The notes under the pieces were generated by a model. The model was not told the DNA's origin, searched no databases, and saw nothing but the letters and a program-made list of their open reading frames with translations. Made by a program: the position numbers and the translations under genes. DNA of 64,000 nucleotides, taken from positions 248,001 through 312,000 of the forward strand of contig NZ_JMDW01000005.1 in the NCBI RefSeq assembly GCF_000691525.1, written 5' to 3'. Below, piece by piece: positions 7,825 to 17,195 of this stretch. This DNA is from Mycolicibacterium neoaurum ATCC 25795 (GTDB taxonomy: Bacteria > Actinomycetota > Actinomycetes > Mycobacteriales > Mycobacteriaceae). Every line of letters starts with the position of its first letter. The first letter of the stretch is position 1.

Positions 7825-10800
7825 TTGTCCCCGTTCCCGAAGTCCTTGTCATGCTACGAATTTGGCGGGCCGCCACCGACAGCGTGGCGAGGTCACGCTG
7901 CCCCTCGGACTGGATCTCGTCGAGCGTGCGCTGCGCGCGATCCACCCGGGAGCTGTTGGTGAACTCCCACTCCTCGATCTTCTGCTCACCGGTCTCATCC
8001 GGTTCACCGACCGCGAGCACATCGAAGCACAACGCCCGCAGCGAGCCGTAGATATCGTCGCGGATCGCCAGTCGCGCCAACGAATGCCAGCGGTCATCGC
8101 GTTCCAGGCCCGAGATCGCGGTAAGCAGTCCGTCGATACCCAGGTGATCCATCAACGCGAAGTAGGTGTCGGCCACCTCCACGGCGTCCCGGTCGGCGAT
8201 ATCGGCGATGTCGATGACGTCGAGCAGGCTGTACCGGTACAGACCGTTGGCCACCGTGTAGGCCAACTCCTTGGACACCCCTTGGGCCTCGAACTCACCG
8301 GATTCCTTTGCCACGATCGCCTTGTCGTCACCGCGCAGCCACTGCGGCATCAGGGGGGTCAGCGTGGCCACCTGCTCGGCGAAACGATTGATCTCCGCGC
8401 CCACGGCCAGCGGTTGTGGGCGGTAGTTGACCAGCCAGCGTCCCGCCCGGTCGATGAGCCTGCGCAGATCCAGGGTCATCCGGTCGGTGACCGCGGTGGG
8501 CAGTCCGCCGATCCCGGCCTCCTTGATATCCCGCCACACCTCGCCGACCTTGAAGATGGCATCCGTGGCGGCATAGGCGCGCACGGCGTCGACCGGTCCG
8601 ACGCCGGTGTCCTCGGTCATCCGGTAGGCGTAGGTGATGCCGCTGGTGTCCACCAGATCGTTGACCAGCATGGTGGTCACGATCTCGCGGCGCAGTTGAT
8701 GCGAGCGGATCTCCCCGACGAACCGGTCACGCAGCTCGACGGGGAAGTACTGCGGTATCCGCGCCGCGAACACTTCTTGGTCGGGCAGGTCGGTACGCAG
8801 CACCTCGTCCTTGAGCGTGAGTTTGACGTGCGCCATCAGGGTCGCCAACTCTGGCGAGGTCAGCCCGATCCCGATCTCGCGTCGGCGCAGGATCTCCTTC
8901 TCCGATGGCAGCGCCTCCAACTCGCGGTTGAGCCCGCGCTCGGTGACGAACTCGCGGATCTGGCGGGCGTGCACGGCCAGCAGGCTGGCCGCATTCGCCC
9001 GGCTGGTGCCCATCAGGTCGTTCTGGTCGATGTTGTCGGCCAACACGAGTCGGCCGACCTCGTCAGTCATCGACATCAGCAGCTCGGTGCGCTCATCGGC
9101 GCTGACCTTGCCGGTGGTGACCAGCGAGTCGACCAGGATCTTGATGTTGACCTCGTGATCGGAGCAGTCCACCCCGGCCGAGTTGTCCATCGCGTCGGTG
9201 TTGATCCGGCCGCCGGCCAGATCGAATTCGATACGACCGCGCTGTGTCACACCGAGGTTGCCACCCTCCCCGACGACCTTGACGCGCAACTGATTTCCGT
9301 TGACGCGCACGGCGTCGTTGGCGCGGTCGCCCACATCGGCATCGGATTCGGATTCGGCCTTGATGTAGGTGCCGATGCCACCGTTCCAGAACAGGTCCAC
9401 CGGCGCGAGCAGGATGGCCTTCATCAGGGCGGGCGGGGTCATCTCCTCCACGCCATCGGGTAGGCCGAGCACCTCTCGCACCTGCGCGCTGATCGGGATC
9501 GACTTCTGCGCGCGGCTGAACACGCCGCCGCCCTCGCTGATCAGGCTGGTGTCGTAGTCGGCCCAGCTGGACCGCGGGAGCGCGAACATCCGCTCGCGCT
9601 CGGCCCATGAGGCCGCCGGGTCGGGATCGGGGTCGAGGAAGATGTCCCGGTGGTCGAAGGCCGCGACGAGCCGAATGTGCTTGGACAACAACATGCCGTT
9701 GCCGAAGACGTCACCGCTCATATCGCCGACACCGACGACGCTGAAGTCCTGGGACTGGGTGTCCACCCCGATCTCACGGAAGTGCCGCTTCACCGATTCC
9801 CAGGCACCCCTGGCGGTGATCCCCATCGCCTTGTGGTCGTAGCCGACCGAGCCACCGGAGGCGAACGCGTCACCGAGCCAGAAGCCGTAGGACTTCGCGA
9901 CGTCGTTGGCGATATCGGAGAAGGTCGCGGTGCCCTTGTCCGCGGCGACCACCAGATAGGCGTCGTCACCGTCGCGGCGCACCACCCCGGCAGGGGTGAC
10001 CACCTCGCCGGTGGACTTGTCGACATTGTCGGTCAGGTCGAGCAGCCCCGAGATGAACAACCGGTAGCAGGCCACGCCCTCGGCGCGGGTGGCGTCACGG
10101 TCGACGGCCGCGTCACCGGTGGGCACCGGCGGCGACTTGACCACGAACCCGCCCTTGGCGCCGACCGGCACGATGACGGCGTTCTTGACCGCCTGCGCCT
10201 TGACCAGACCGAGGATCTCGGTGCGGAAGTCCTCGCGGCGGTCCGACCAGCGCAACCCGCCGCGGGCGACGAAGCCGAACCGCAGGTGCACTCCCTCGAC
10301 GCGCGGCGAGTAGACGAAGATCTCGAATTTGGGTCGGGGCAGCGGTAATTCGTCGATAAGACCGGGGTTCAGCTTGAACGACAGCACGTCCTGGGCCCGC
10401 GCCGAGTCCGGTGAGCCGACGAAATAATTGGTACGCAGGGTGGCCTGCACCAGGCTGGCGAAGGCCCGCAGCACCCGATCGGTGTCCAGGCTGACCAATG
10501 CGTCGATATCCGCCGCGACGGCAGCAGCGGCGGCCTGCGCATCCAGCGTCCGGCCGGATTCGGCGAGATCGGCTTCCGGGGTGAACAGCGCCTCGAACAG
10601 TTCCACCAGCGACCGCGCGGTGCTGGGGTTCCCATTGAGCACTCCTTCGACGAAGGACTGGCTGTACGGGAAACCGGCCTGCCGAAGGTATTTCGCGTAG
10701 CCGCGCAGAATGGTGACCTGTTGCCAGGTCAGCCCCGCGCGCAGCACGAGTTCGTTGAAGTGGTCGATTTCGGCGCGGCCGTGCCAGATCGCGGTGACGG

Positions 10801-12676
10801 TGTCGGCGAACCGGCGCGCCACATCCTCGATCTGCGAGTCGGGAGTCGACGGGATCGACTGATGTGGGGACACCCGGAACTGATAGATCCATACCGGCAA
10901 CCCGTCCGGGCGGGTGACCATGAAGGGGCGTTCCTCGAGCACCACCACGCCCATGCACTGCAGCATCGGCAACAGCTCCGACAGTGACGCCGAACGCCCG
11001 CCCAGATACCAGGTCAGCCAGTCGACGCGGTCCTGACCGCCGTCGCGGAACACCAGCTTGACCGAATTGTCCTGCAGTTCATCGATGATCGCGATGTCAT
11101 CGATGGCTTCCTGCGGTGTGAACGCCTGCTTGTACACCTCGGGGAAGGCGTTCGCGTAATGCTCCGCCGACCCCTGACTCAGGGAGCCCGACTTGACCGA
11201 TCCGATCAGCCGGTCCGCCCAGGTGCGCGCCGCCTCGGTCAGCAGTTGTTGGATCCGGTCCTCGTTCTCCGCCGAGGTGTCGATATCGGAGCGTTGCGCA
11301 CCGTCGGGCATCTTGACGGTGAAGTGCACCAGCGCCCATGGTGATTCGCTGACCCGCGCTGCGTAATCGATGCTCGCGCCACCGAGTTCACGCACCAGGA
11401 TGTCCTGCATCGCCAGCCGCACCGCGGTGGTGTAGCGATCGCGCGGCAGGTACACCAATGCCGAGACGAAATGGCCGAGCTGGTCGGCGCGCAGGAACAG
11501 CAGGGTGCGCCGCAACGACCCGAGATCGACCACGGCCCGCGCCATCTCCATCAGGTCCGGGGTGTGCAGCGCGAAGAGCTCGGAACGCGGGATCGTCTGG
11601 ATGACATCGAGCATCAGTTGGCCGGGATGGCTGGGATCCGAATGCGACTGCGCCAGCACCTCATCGACCCGCCGAGAGATCAGCGGGATCTCCAGCACAT
11701 TGGCGTTCATGGCGGCGATGGTGAACAGCCCGACGAATCGGTGCTCGATGGCCTGACTGGACGAAGATCCCGCCGGGTTCTCACGGACCACCACGATGTA
11801 GGGATAGGCGCCGTACCGGACGAAACTGGGCATGGTGGCCTGGGCGAGCACCAGCAGGTCGTCGGTGTCGGTGAGCTGGGGCAGCACATCGGTGCGCAGT
11901 TTGAGCACGCCGAGGCGACTGGCCGGATCGACGGTTGCCGCACCGTGCTGCACCGCGCAACGTTGATAGCCGAGCAGGACGAAGTGACCGTCACCGAGCC
12001 AGTGCAGCAGGGCGGCCACATCCCGGCGGTCCGGGCCCAGGAAATGCCCGGCATGGTCGGAGTCCAGCGCATTGGCCAAGCCGATCAACGTCGCGTTCAA
12101 CGCCGCCGAATCGGCGGCCACCTCACGTGCGTCGGCCAGTACCGAGGGCAGCAGCTCGGTGACCCGTGCGACGGCATCGGCATCGGCGGAGGCGGCCAGC
12201 CGGATGTGCACCCACATCTCGTGCGTTCCGTCGACCGCCGTATCGGGATCTCCCGCCGGCGCAAGCGCCAAGAGCTCGCCGTCGCTGTTGCGGCTGACCC
12301 GCAGCACCGGGTTCATCACGCCGACATAGGCCACGCCGAGCCGGTGCAGTAAGACCGTCACCGAGTCCATCAGCATCGCGCTGTGGTCGGTCACGATCTG
12401 GATGGCCGGACCGAAACCGGCCGGGTCGTCGGCCGGGTACACCGCGACGACGGTCTCTCCCGGTGTGCGGCGATGACCGAGCTTGGCGTGGGCGGTGATC
12501 AGCTCCGGGGGCACCGCCGTGGTGGTGGGCCGCGCGATCGGAGCGGTGACCGCGGTATCGGCGGTCGGCGCGTCACCGAAGGGGCCGTGATGGGTCTCGG
12601 CGTAGGCGTCGGACAGCCGCGCCAGGGCACCCCGATCCAGATGCCACTGTTCGGTCGTTCCGGGGTTCACCGTCAT
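7817..12676 (-). CDS. gdh: NAD-specific glutamate dehydrogenase, large (180 kDa class)
   Basis: A 1619-residue enzyme converting glutamate to 2-oxoglutarate and ammonium with NAD. Size and architecture match the L_180 class: a long regulatory N-terminal half with ACT-like segments, then the catalytic core with [10 protein letters not shown] (substrate-binding Lys) and the NAD-binding part around [17 protein letters not shown]. In mycobacteria this class is inhibited by the FHA protein GarA, which is not in this window. The upstream gap 12677-12893 holds its promoter region and the ettA terminator hairpin. The long rightward open frames over the same DNA are shadows. Confidence 0.97.
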   Translation of the reverse strand: MTVNPGTTEQWHLDRGALARLSDAYAETHHGPFGDAPTADTAVTAPIARPTTTAVPPELITAHAKLGHRRTPGETVVAVYPADDPAGFGPAIQIVTDHSAMLMDSVTVLLHRLGVAYVGVMNPVLRVSRNSDGELLALAPAGDPDTAVDGTHEMWVHIRLAASADADAVARVTELLPSVLADAREVAADSAALNATLIGLANALDSDHAGHFLGPDRRDVAALLHWLGDGHFVLLGYQRCAVQHGAATVDPASRLGVLKLRTDVLPQLTDTDDLLVLAQATMPSFVRYGAYPYIVVVRENPAGSSSSQAIEHRFVGLFTIAAMNANVLEIPLISRRVDEVLAQSHSDPSHPGQLMLDVIQTIPRSELFALHTPDLMEMARAVVDLGSLRRTLLFLRADQLGHFVSALVYLPRDRYTTAVRLAMQDILVRELGGASIDYAARVSESPWALVHFTVKMPDGAQRSDIDTSAENEDRIQQLLTEAARTWADRLIGSVKSGSLSQGSAEHYANAFPEVYKQAFTPQEAIDDIAIIDELQDNSVKLVFRDGGQDRVDWLTWYLGGRSASLSELLPMLQCMGVVVLEERPFMVTRPDGLPVWIYQFRVSPHQSIPSTPDSQIEDVARRFADTVTAIWHGRAEIDHFNELVLRAGLTWQQVTILRGYAKYLRQAGFPYSQSFVEGVLNGNPSTARSLVELFEALFTPEADLAESGRTLDAQAAAAAVAADIDALVSLDTDRVLRAFASLVQATLRTNYFVGSPDSARAQDVLSFKLNPGLIDELPLPRPKFEIFVYSPRVEGVHLRFGFVARGGLRWSDRREDFRTEILGLVKAQAVKNAVIVPVGAKGGFVVKSPPVPTGDAAVDRDATRAEGVACYRLFISGLLDLTDNVDKSTGEVVTPAGVVRRDGDDAYLVVAADKGTATFSDIANDVAKSYGFWLGDAFASGGSVGYDHKAMGITARGAWESVKRHFREIGVDTQSQDFSVVGVGDMSGDVFGNGMLLSKHIRLVAAFDHRDIFLDPDPDPAASWAERERMFALPRSSWADYDTSLISEGGGVFSRAQKSIPISAQVREVLGLPDGVEEMTPPALMKAILLAPVDLFWNGGIGTYIKAESESDADVGDRANDAVRVNGNQLRVKVVGEGGNLGVTQRGRIEFDLAGGRINTDAMDNSAGVDCSDHEVNIKILVDSLVTTGKVSADERTELLMSMTDEVGRLVLADNIDQNDLMGTSRANAASLLAVHARQIREFVTERGLNRELEALPSEKEILRRREIGIGLTSPELATLMAHVKLTLKDEVLRTDLPDQEVFAARIPQYFPVELRDRFVGEIRSHQLRREIVTTMLVNDLVDTSGITYAYRMTEDTGVGPVDAVRAYAATDAIFKVGEVWRDIKEAGIGGLPTAVTDRMTLDLRRLIDRAGRWLVNYRPQPLAVGAEINRFAEQVATLTPLMPQWLRGDDKAIVAKESGEFEAQGVSKELAYTVANGLYRYSLLDVIDIADIADRDAVEVADTYFALMDHLGIDGLLTAISGLERDDRWHSLARLAIRDDIYGSLRALCFDVLAVGEPDETGEQKIEEWEFTNSSRVDRAQRTLDEIQSEGQRDLATLSVAARQIRSMTRTSGTGTSG

Positions 12677-12820
12677 GGGCGAAGGCTCCTCACTGAGACT
12701 TCTTGGGGACTACTCGGGGACTTCTCGGTCGTACTCGTTGCCTGGCGCAGCAACCACACGAGCGACCCTATCCCCCTCGCGTGACCTTTGGTCGCAGTCC
12801 CACACGTTCAGCCCCACCTG

Positions 12821-12870
12821 AACGACGAAATGGTCGCCGGATGTCATCATCCGGCAACCATTTCGTTGTT
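12821..12870. terminator. Long hairpin downstream of ettA
   Basis: A 23-base-pair stem with two imperfect positions, AACGACGAAATGGTCGCCGG... against the matching right arm at 12848-12870, encloses a four-base loop TCAT. It lies 24 bases beyond the leftward ettA stop and about 145 bases upstream of the gdh start. It most likely separates the two transcripts. A T-rich run follows on the rightward strand, but no rightward gene ends there. Confidence 0.75.
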
Positions 12871-12893
12871 TTCAGTCTCCGTGACCGAGGTTT

Positions 12894-14567
12894 TCAGTCG
12901 CGAGTCAGCTTGCGGTGCGTGACCCGGTGCGGGCGGGCCGCGTCGGCACCCAGACGGGCGATCTTGTTCTCTTCGTAGGCGCCGAAGTTGCCCTCGAACC
13001 AGAACCACTTCGCCTCGTTGTCGCTGTCGCCCTCCCACGCCAGGATGTGGGTACAGGTGCGGTCCAGGAACCAGCGGTCGTGGGAGATCACCACCGCGCA
13101 TCCGGGGAACTGCTCGAGCGCGTTCTCCAACGAGGAGAGCGTCTCGACGTCGAGGTCGTTGGTCGGCTCGTCGAGCAGGATCAGGTTGCCGCCCTCCTTG
13201 AGGGTCAGCGCGAGGTTCAGCCGGTTGCGCTCACCACCGGAGAGCACACCGGCCGGCTTCTGCTGATCGGGTCCCTTGAAGCCGAACGCCGACACGTAGG
13301 CCCGCGACGGGATCTCGTTCTGCCCGACCTCGATGTAGTCCAGCCCGTCGGAGACGACCTCCCAGACGTTCTTCTTCGGGTCGATACCGGAGCGGCTCTG
13401 GTCGACATAGCTGAGCTTGACGGTCTCGCCGACTTTCACGGTGCCGCTGTCGGGCTCTTCGAGGCCCACGATCGTCTTGAACAGCGTGGTCTTACCGACA
13501 CCGTTGGGGCCGATGACGCCGACGATGCCGTTGCGGGGCAGGGTGAAGGACAGGTCCTTGATCAGGATGCGGCCGTCGAAACCCTTGTCGAGGTGGCTGA
13601 CCTCGACGACGGTGTTGCCCAGTCGCGGCGGAGCCGGAATCTGGATCTCCTCGAAGTCGAGCTTGCGCGTCTTCTCGGCCTCGGCGGCCATCTCCTCGTA
13701 GCGGTCCAGTCGGGCCTTGTTCTTCGCCTGGCGCGCCTTGGCACCCGAGCGCACCCAGGCAAGTTCTTCCTTCAACCGCTTCTGCAGCTTCTGGTCCTTC
13801 TTGCCCTGCACCTCCAGTCGCTCGGCCTTCTTCTCCAGGTAGGTGGAGTAGTTGCCCTCATAGGGGTAGGCGCGACCGCGGTCGAGTTCCAGGATCCACT
13901 CGGCGACATTGTCCAGGAAGTAGCGGTCGTGGGTGACGGCCAGGATGGCGCCCTTGTAGTCGGCGAGGTGCTGCTCCAACCACAGCACGCTCTCGGCGTC
14001 GAGGTGGTTGGTTGGCTCGTCGAGCAGCAGCAGGTCCGGCTTGCTCAGCAGCAGCTTGCACAGCGCGACGCGACGCTTCTCACCACCGGACAGGTGGGTG
14101 ACCGGCTCGTCGGGCGGCGGGCAACGCAGCGCGTCCATGGCCTGCTCCAGCTGCGAATCGATATCCCACGCGTCGGCGGCATCGAGCTCTTCCTGCAGCT
14201 GGCCCATCTCCTCCATGAGCTCATCGGTGTAGTCGGTGGCCATCAGCTCGGCGACCTCGTTGTACCGGTTGAGCTTGGCCTTGATGGCGACGCCGGCCTC
14301 GACGTTCTCCCGGACCGTCTTGGTCTCGTCGAGCTCGGGCTCCTGCATCAGGATTCCGACCGTCGCTCCGGGCTGGAGGAAGGCGTCGCCATTGTTGGGC
14401 TGATCGATGCCGGCCATGATCTTGAGGACGCTGGACTTACCGGCGCCGTTGGGGCCAACCACGCCGATCTTGGCCCCCGGCAGGAAGTTCAGGAAGACGT
14501 CGTCAAGGATGACCTTGTCGCCGTGCGCCTTGCGCACCTTGCGCATCGTGTAGATGAATTCGGCCAT
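12894..14567 (-). CDS. ettA: Energy-dependent translational throttle ATPase EttA (ABC-F)
   Basis: A 557-residue ABC-F protein with two ATP-binding cassettes and no membrane domain. The first has GPNGAGKSS and LSGGEKRR, the second GPNGVGKTT and LSGGERNR. The charged linker between them (about residues 240-320) is the tRNA-interacting region that acts at the ribosomal E site. Length and the N-terminus MAEFIYTMRKVRKAHGDK match the EttA subgroup rather than antibiotic-resistance ABC-F proteins. An in-frame upstream codon exists but 14567 fits the family start. It corresponds to Rv2477c. Confidence 0.96.
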   Translation of the reverse strand: MAEFIYTMRKVRKAHGDKVILDDVFLNFLPGAKIGVVGPNGAGKSSVLKIMAGIDQPNNGDAFLQPGATVGILMQEPELDETKTVRENVEAGVAIKAKLNRYNEVAELMATDYTDELMEEMGQLQEELDAADAWDIDSQLEQAMDALRCPPPDEPVTHLSGGEKRRVALCKLLLSKPDLLLLDEPTNHLDAESVLWLEQHLADYKGAILAVTHDRYFLDNVAEWILELDRGRAYPYEGNYSTYLEKKAERLEVQGKKDQKLQKRLKEELAWVRSGAKARQAKNKARLDRYEEMAAEAEKTRKLDFEEIQIPAPPRLGNTVVEVSHLDKGFDGRILIKDLSFTLPRNGIVGVIGPNGVGKTTLFKTIVGLEEPDSGTVKVGETVKLSYVDQSRSGIDPKKNVWEVVSDGLDYIEVGQNEIPSRAYVSAFGFKGPDQQKPAGVLSGGERNRLNLALTLKEGGNLILLDEPTNDLDVETLSSLENALEQFPGCAVVISHDRWFLDRTCTHILAWEGDSDNEAKWFWFEGNFGAYEENKIARLGADAARPHRVTHRKLTRD

Positions 14568-14644
14568 GCCGTCGTCATGCCTTTCGTCTGGCTGCAGATC
14601 GCGTAAAACTCGCATCCCATCCTAGGCACCGGCCGAACACCCGG

Positions 14645-15103
14645 TTACGCCGACAGGGACAGCCCCTGCTCGGCGACCACATCGGGAGCCCTATCGGGGA
14701 CCGCGTCCTCGGCGTCGGATTCGTCATGTGGTGCCGGGGTCTCGACTGCACGGGTGCGTTCCAGCTTCGCGCGGCATCTGCTGAGATCGGGACCCACCGA
14801 GTTGGCCCGCACCTCGACCGAGGTCCGGCGGTTTCCGTCCCTGTCCTCGTACTCGTCGGTGTGGATGTACCCGACCACCACGACCGGATCGCCCTTGTAG
14901 AGCACGCTGGTGATCCCCTCGGCGACCTTGCCCCAGCAGTTGACGGTGACGAACAGCGAGTTGCCGCTCTCCCAGCTGCCATCGGGCATCTTGCGCCGCG
15001 AGTTGCTGACCACCCGGAAGCGGACGAAGTCCTGATCACCGACGCGCCGGGCGGCGGGGTCGGTGGCGACGGTGCCGACGATGGAAAACGGGGTCTCGAA
15101 CAT
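14645..15103 (-). CDS. ssbB: Second single-stranded DNA-binding protein (SsbB type)
   Basis: A 152-residue OB-fold protein: MFETPFSIVGTVATDP opens the first strand and LFVTVNCWGKVAEG holds the conserved aromatic DNA-contact region. The C-terminal tail ends LSLSA and lacks the acidic DDDxPF tip of replicative SSB, so it should not recruit SSB-interacting proteins in the usual way. Mycobacteria carry this paralogue as Rv2478c. The start at 15103 follows GAAAGG; the much longer in-frame upstream extension runs antisense through the kinase gene and is not credible. Confidence 0.9.
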   Translation of the reverse strand: MFETPFSIVGTVATDPAARRVGDQDFVRFRVVSNSRRKMPDGSWESGNSLFVTVNCWGKVAEGITSVLYKGDPVVVVGYIHTDEYEDRDGNRRTSVEVRANSVGPDLSRCRAKLERTRAVETPAPHDESDAEDAVPDRAPDVVAEQGLSLSA

Positions 15104-15334
15104 GGCATGCCTTTCGGGTCGTGCGCGGCGCCCGGTGGCACCGGCCTGTGCACCTATTGACCCGGCGTGAACCGACACCGCGGCGCGACACACGCACGCC
15201 GCGGGTGATGCTGTGGATGAATCCGCAACTGTGGATAACTGCCGGGTTACCGCCCACCGGCCACCCACCGCGATGCTTTGCGCGATGATCGACGGTGTGG
15301 CAGATGAGGGCACCGCAGTGATCGGACGCGCGCA

Positions 15335-17176
15335 ATGACGATGCCGCAACGTCTGACGGACCGCTATGAGCTGGGCGAACTGCTCGGCTTCGGTGGCATG
15401 TCGGAGGTGCACAGGGCGCGCGATATCCGGCTGCACCGCGACGTGGCGATCAAGATCCTGCGCGCCGATCTGGCCCGCGATCCGAACTTCTCCCAACGGT
15501 TCCGGCGTGAGGCTCGGCACACCGCGGCGCTGAACCATCCGTCGATCGTCGCGGTGTACGACACCGGCGAGGCACAGACCTCGACCGGCAGGTTGCCGTT
15601 CCTGGTCATGGAGTACGTCGACGGTATGACCGTCAGCCAGCTGATCCAGCAGCACGGGACATTGCCCCCGGCACAGGCGATGGCCATCATCGACGGGGTC
15701 TGCACGGCGTTGGAGTTCAGCCACAGCCGCGGCATCGTGCACCGCGATATCAAGCCCGCCAACATCATGGTCACGCCCAGCGGCGCGGTGAAGGTCATGG
15801 ACTTCGGGATCGCCCGCTCGATGAACGCCACCACCGGTGACCGGCTTACGGCCACCTCGGCGGTCGTCGGCACGGCGGCCTACTTCTCCCCCGAACAGGC
15901 GCGCGGTCAGCAGGTCGACGCCCGCACCGACGTGTACTCGCTCGGCTGTGTGCTCTACGAGATGCTCACCGGGCAGGCGCCCTTCACCGGCGACACCCCG
16001 TTGTCGGTGGCCTACCAGCACGTGCGGGAACGCCCGGTCGCGCCGTCCAAGCGTCACCCCGGCATCTTCCCCGAGCTCGATGCGGTGGTTCTGACGGCAC
16101 TGGCCAAGAAGCCGGGCAAGCGCTACCAGAGCGCCGCCGACCTGCAGGCAGACCTACGCCGGGTCAGTGCCGGCGGCAGCCCGGTGGCCACGGCGCCGCA
16201 AGCCGACGAACTCGATACACCCGATGCCGGTGAGCCCGCCGGGCCGATCACCCTGCAGATGCCCGCGCAGCCGGCCCGCGGCAGGACTCGGCGCTGGGCC
16301 ATCGCCGGTGCGCTCGCGGCGGTGCTGGCATTGGTGGCCGGCGGCGTCTACGTCGTCGGCGCACTGAACCGGGTCCAGGTGCCCGATGTGACGGGCCTGG
16401 ATCGTGCGGCGGCGGTGAGCCAATTACAGGACCGCGGCCTCGATCCCACGGTCGACACCATGCCCGACGGCACGGTGCAGGCCGGTCAGGTGATCGGTAC
16501 CGATCCAGCCGCGGGTTCGTCGGTCTCCGAGGGCGGCGACATCACCGTCAACGTGTCGACCGGGCCGGAACAGCGTCGGGTGCCCGATGTCGCGTCGATG
16601 TCCTACGAGGATGCCGTGCGGGCACTGCGGGATGCCGGTTTCGACAACGTCCGCCGCCAACCGCAGGCCTCCTCGGCCGAACAGCTCGACCGGGCCATCG
16701 GCACCGAACCCGCCGCCGGTCAGGATTCGGCCACCAGCAACGAGATCGTCATCATGGTCGGGTCGGGGCCATCCTCGCGGCTACTGCCCGATGTCACCGG
16801 CCAGACCGTCGAGCAGGCCACCAAGAACCTCAACACCGCCGGTTTCACCACGATCCTGCAGGCCGATACCGACGGTGTGCTGGCCGCCGGTGAGGTGGCG
16901 GGCACCGATCCGGCGCCGGGGGCATCGGTCGCCACCGACGCCCCCATCACGCTGAAGGTGTCCCGCGGGAATCAGTTCCCGATGCCGGACCTCACCGGGT
17001 TGTTCTACGCCGACGCCCTGCAGCAGCTGCAGGCGCTCGGCTTCACCGGCCGACTGCTCAAGGGCCCCGATGTGGACGCGGGCGGTGACCGGCGCGCCCG
17101 GGTGGTGCGCCAAGACCCCGCGCCGCGCGCCGGGGTGAACCGCGACGGGACCATCACGGTGAGCTACGGCAGCTGA
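15335..17176 (+). CDS. PknB-like Ser/Thr protein kinase with four PASTA repeats
   Basis: This 613-residue membrane kinase closely resembles M. tuberculosis PknB throughout, but lies outside the pknA-pknB-rodA-pbpA-pstP cluster. The kinase domain (about 1-275) keeps Lys40, HRDIKPAN with Asp138, DFG at 156-158 and activation-loop Thr172 and Thr174, so it should be active. A single membrane helix at about 317-340 precedes four extracellular PASTA repeats (about 345-613) for peptidoglycan-fragment sensing. It stands alone, flanked by the divergent ssbB and a convergent membrane gene. It is probably a paralogue, since no division gene accompanies it. Confidence 0.93.
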   Translation: MTMPQRLTDRYELGELLGFGGMSEVHRARDIRLHRDVAIKILRADLARDPNFSQRFRREARHTAALNHPSIVAVYDTGEAQTSTGRLPFLVMEYVDGMTVSQLIQQHGTLPPAQAMAIIDGVCTALEFSHSRGIVHRDIKPANIMVTPSGAVKVMDFGIARSMNATTGDRLTATSAVVGTAAYFSPEQARGQQVDARTDVYSLGCVLYEMLTGQAPFTGDTPLSVAYQHVRERPVAPSKRHPGIFPELDAVVLTALAKKPGKRYQSAADLQADLRRVSAGGSPVATAPQADELDTPDAGEPAGPITLQMPAQPARGRTRRWAIAGALAAVLALVAGGVYVVGALNRVQVPDVTGLDRAAAVSQLQDRGLDPTVDTMPDGTVQAGQVIGTDPAAGSSVSEGGDITVNVSTGPEQRRVPDVASMSYEDAVRALRDAGFDNVRRQPQASSAEQLDRAIGTEPAAGQDSATSNEIVIMVGSGPSSRLLPDVTGQTVEQATKNLNTAGFTTILQADTDGVLAAGEVAGTDPAPGASVATDAPITLKVSRGNQFPMPDLTGLFYADALQQLQALGFTGRLLKGPDVDAGGDRRARVVRQDPAPRAGVNRDGTITVSYGS

Positions 17177-17195
17177 ACCGGCTACCGGGTCTTCG

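Noticed and set aside
7772..9463. A 563-codon rightward open frame antisense to gdh
   Set aside because: It starts inside the thioesterase gene and mirrors conserved gdh codons; the translation is low in hydrophobic residues and resembles no protein.
12915..14606. A 563-codon rightward open frame antisense to ettA
   Set aside because: ettA is certain from its ABC motifs. The antisense translation has no family features and reflects high GC at third positions.
15200..15300. GTGGATAAC-like words near 15230 considered as DnaA boxes or an origin
   Set aside because: Only one or two isolated matches, no cluster, and no dnaA/dnaN neighbourhood.
15104..16057. Upstream extension of the ssbB frame into the kinase gene
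   Set aside because: The SSB fold begins exactly at 15103 with its own Shine-Dalgarno, and the extension is antisense to conserved kinase motifs.
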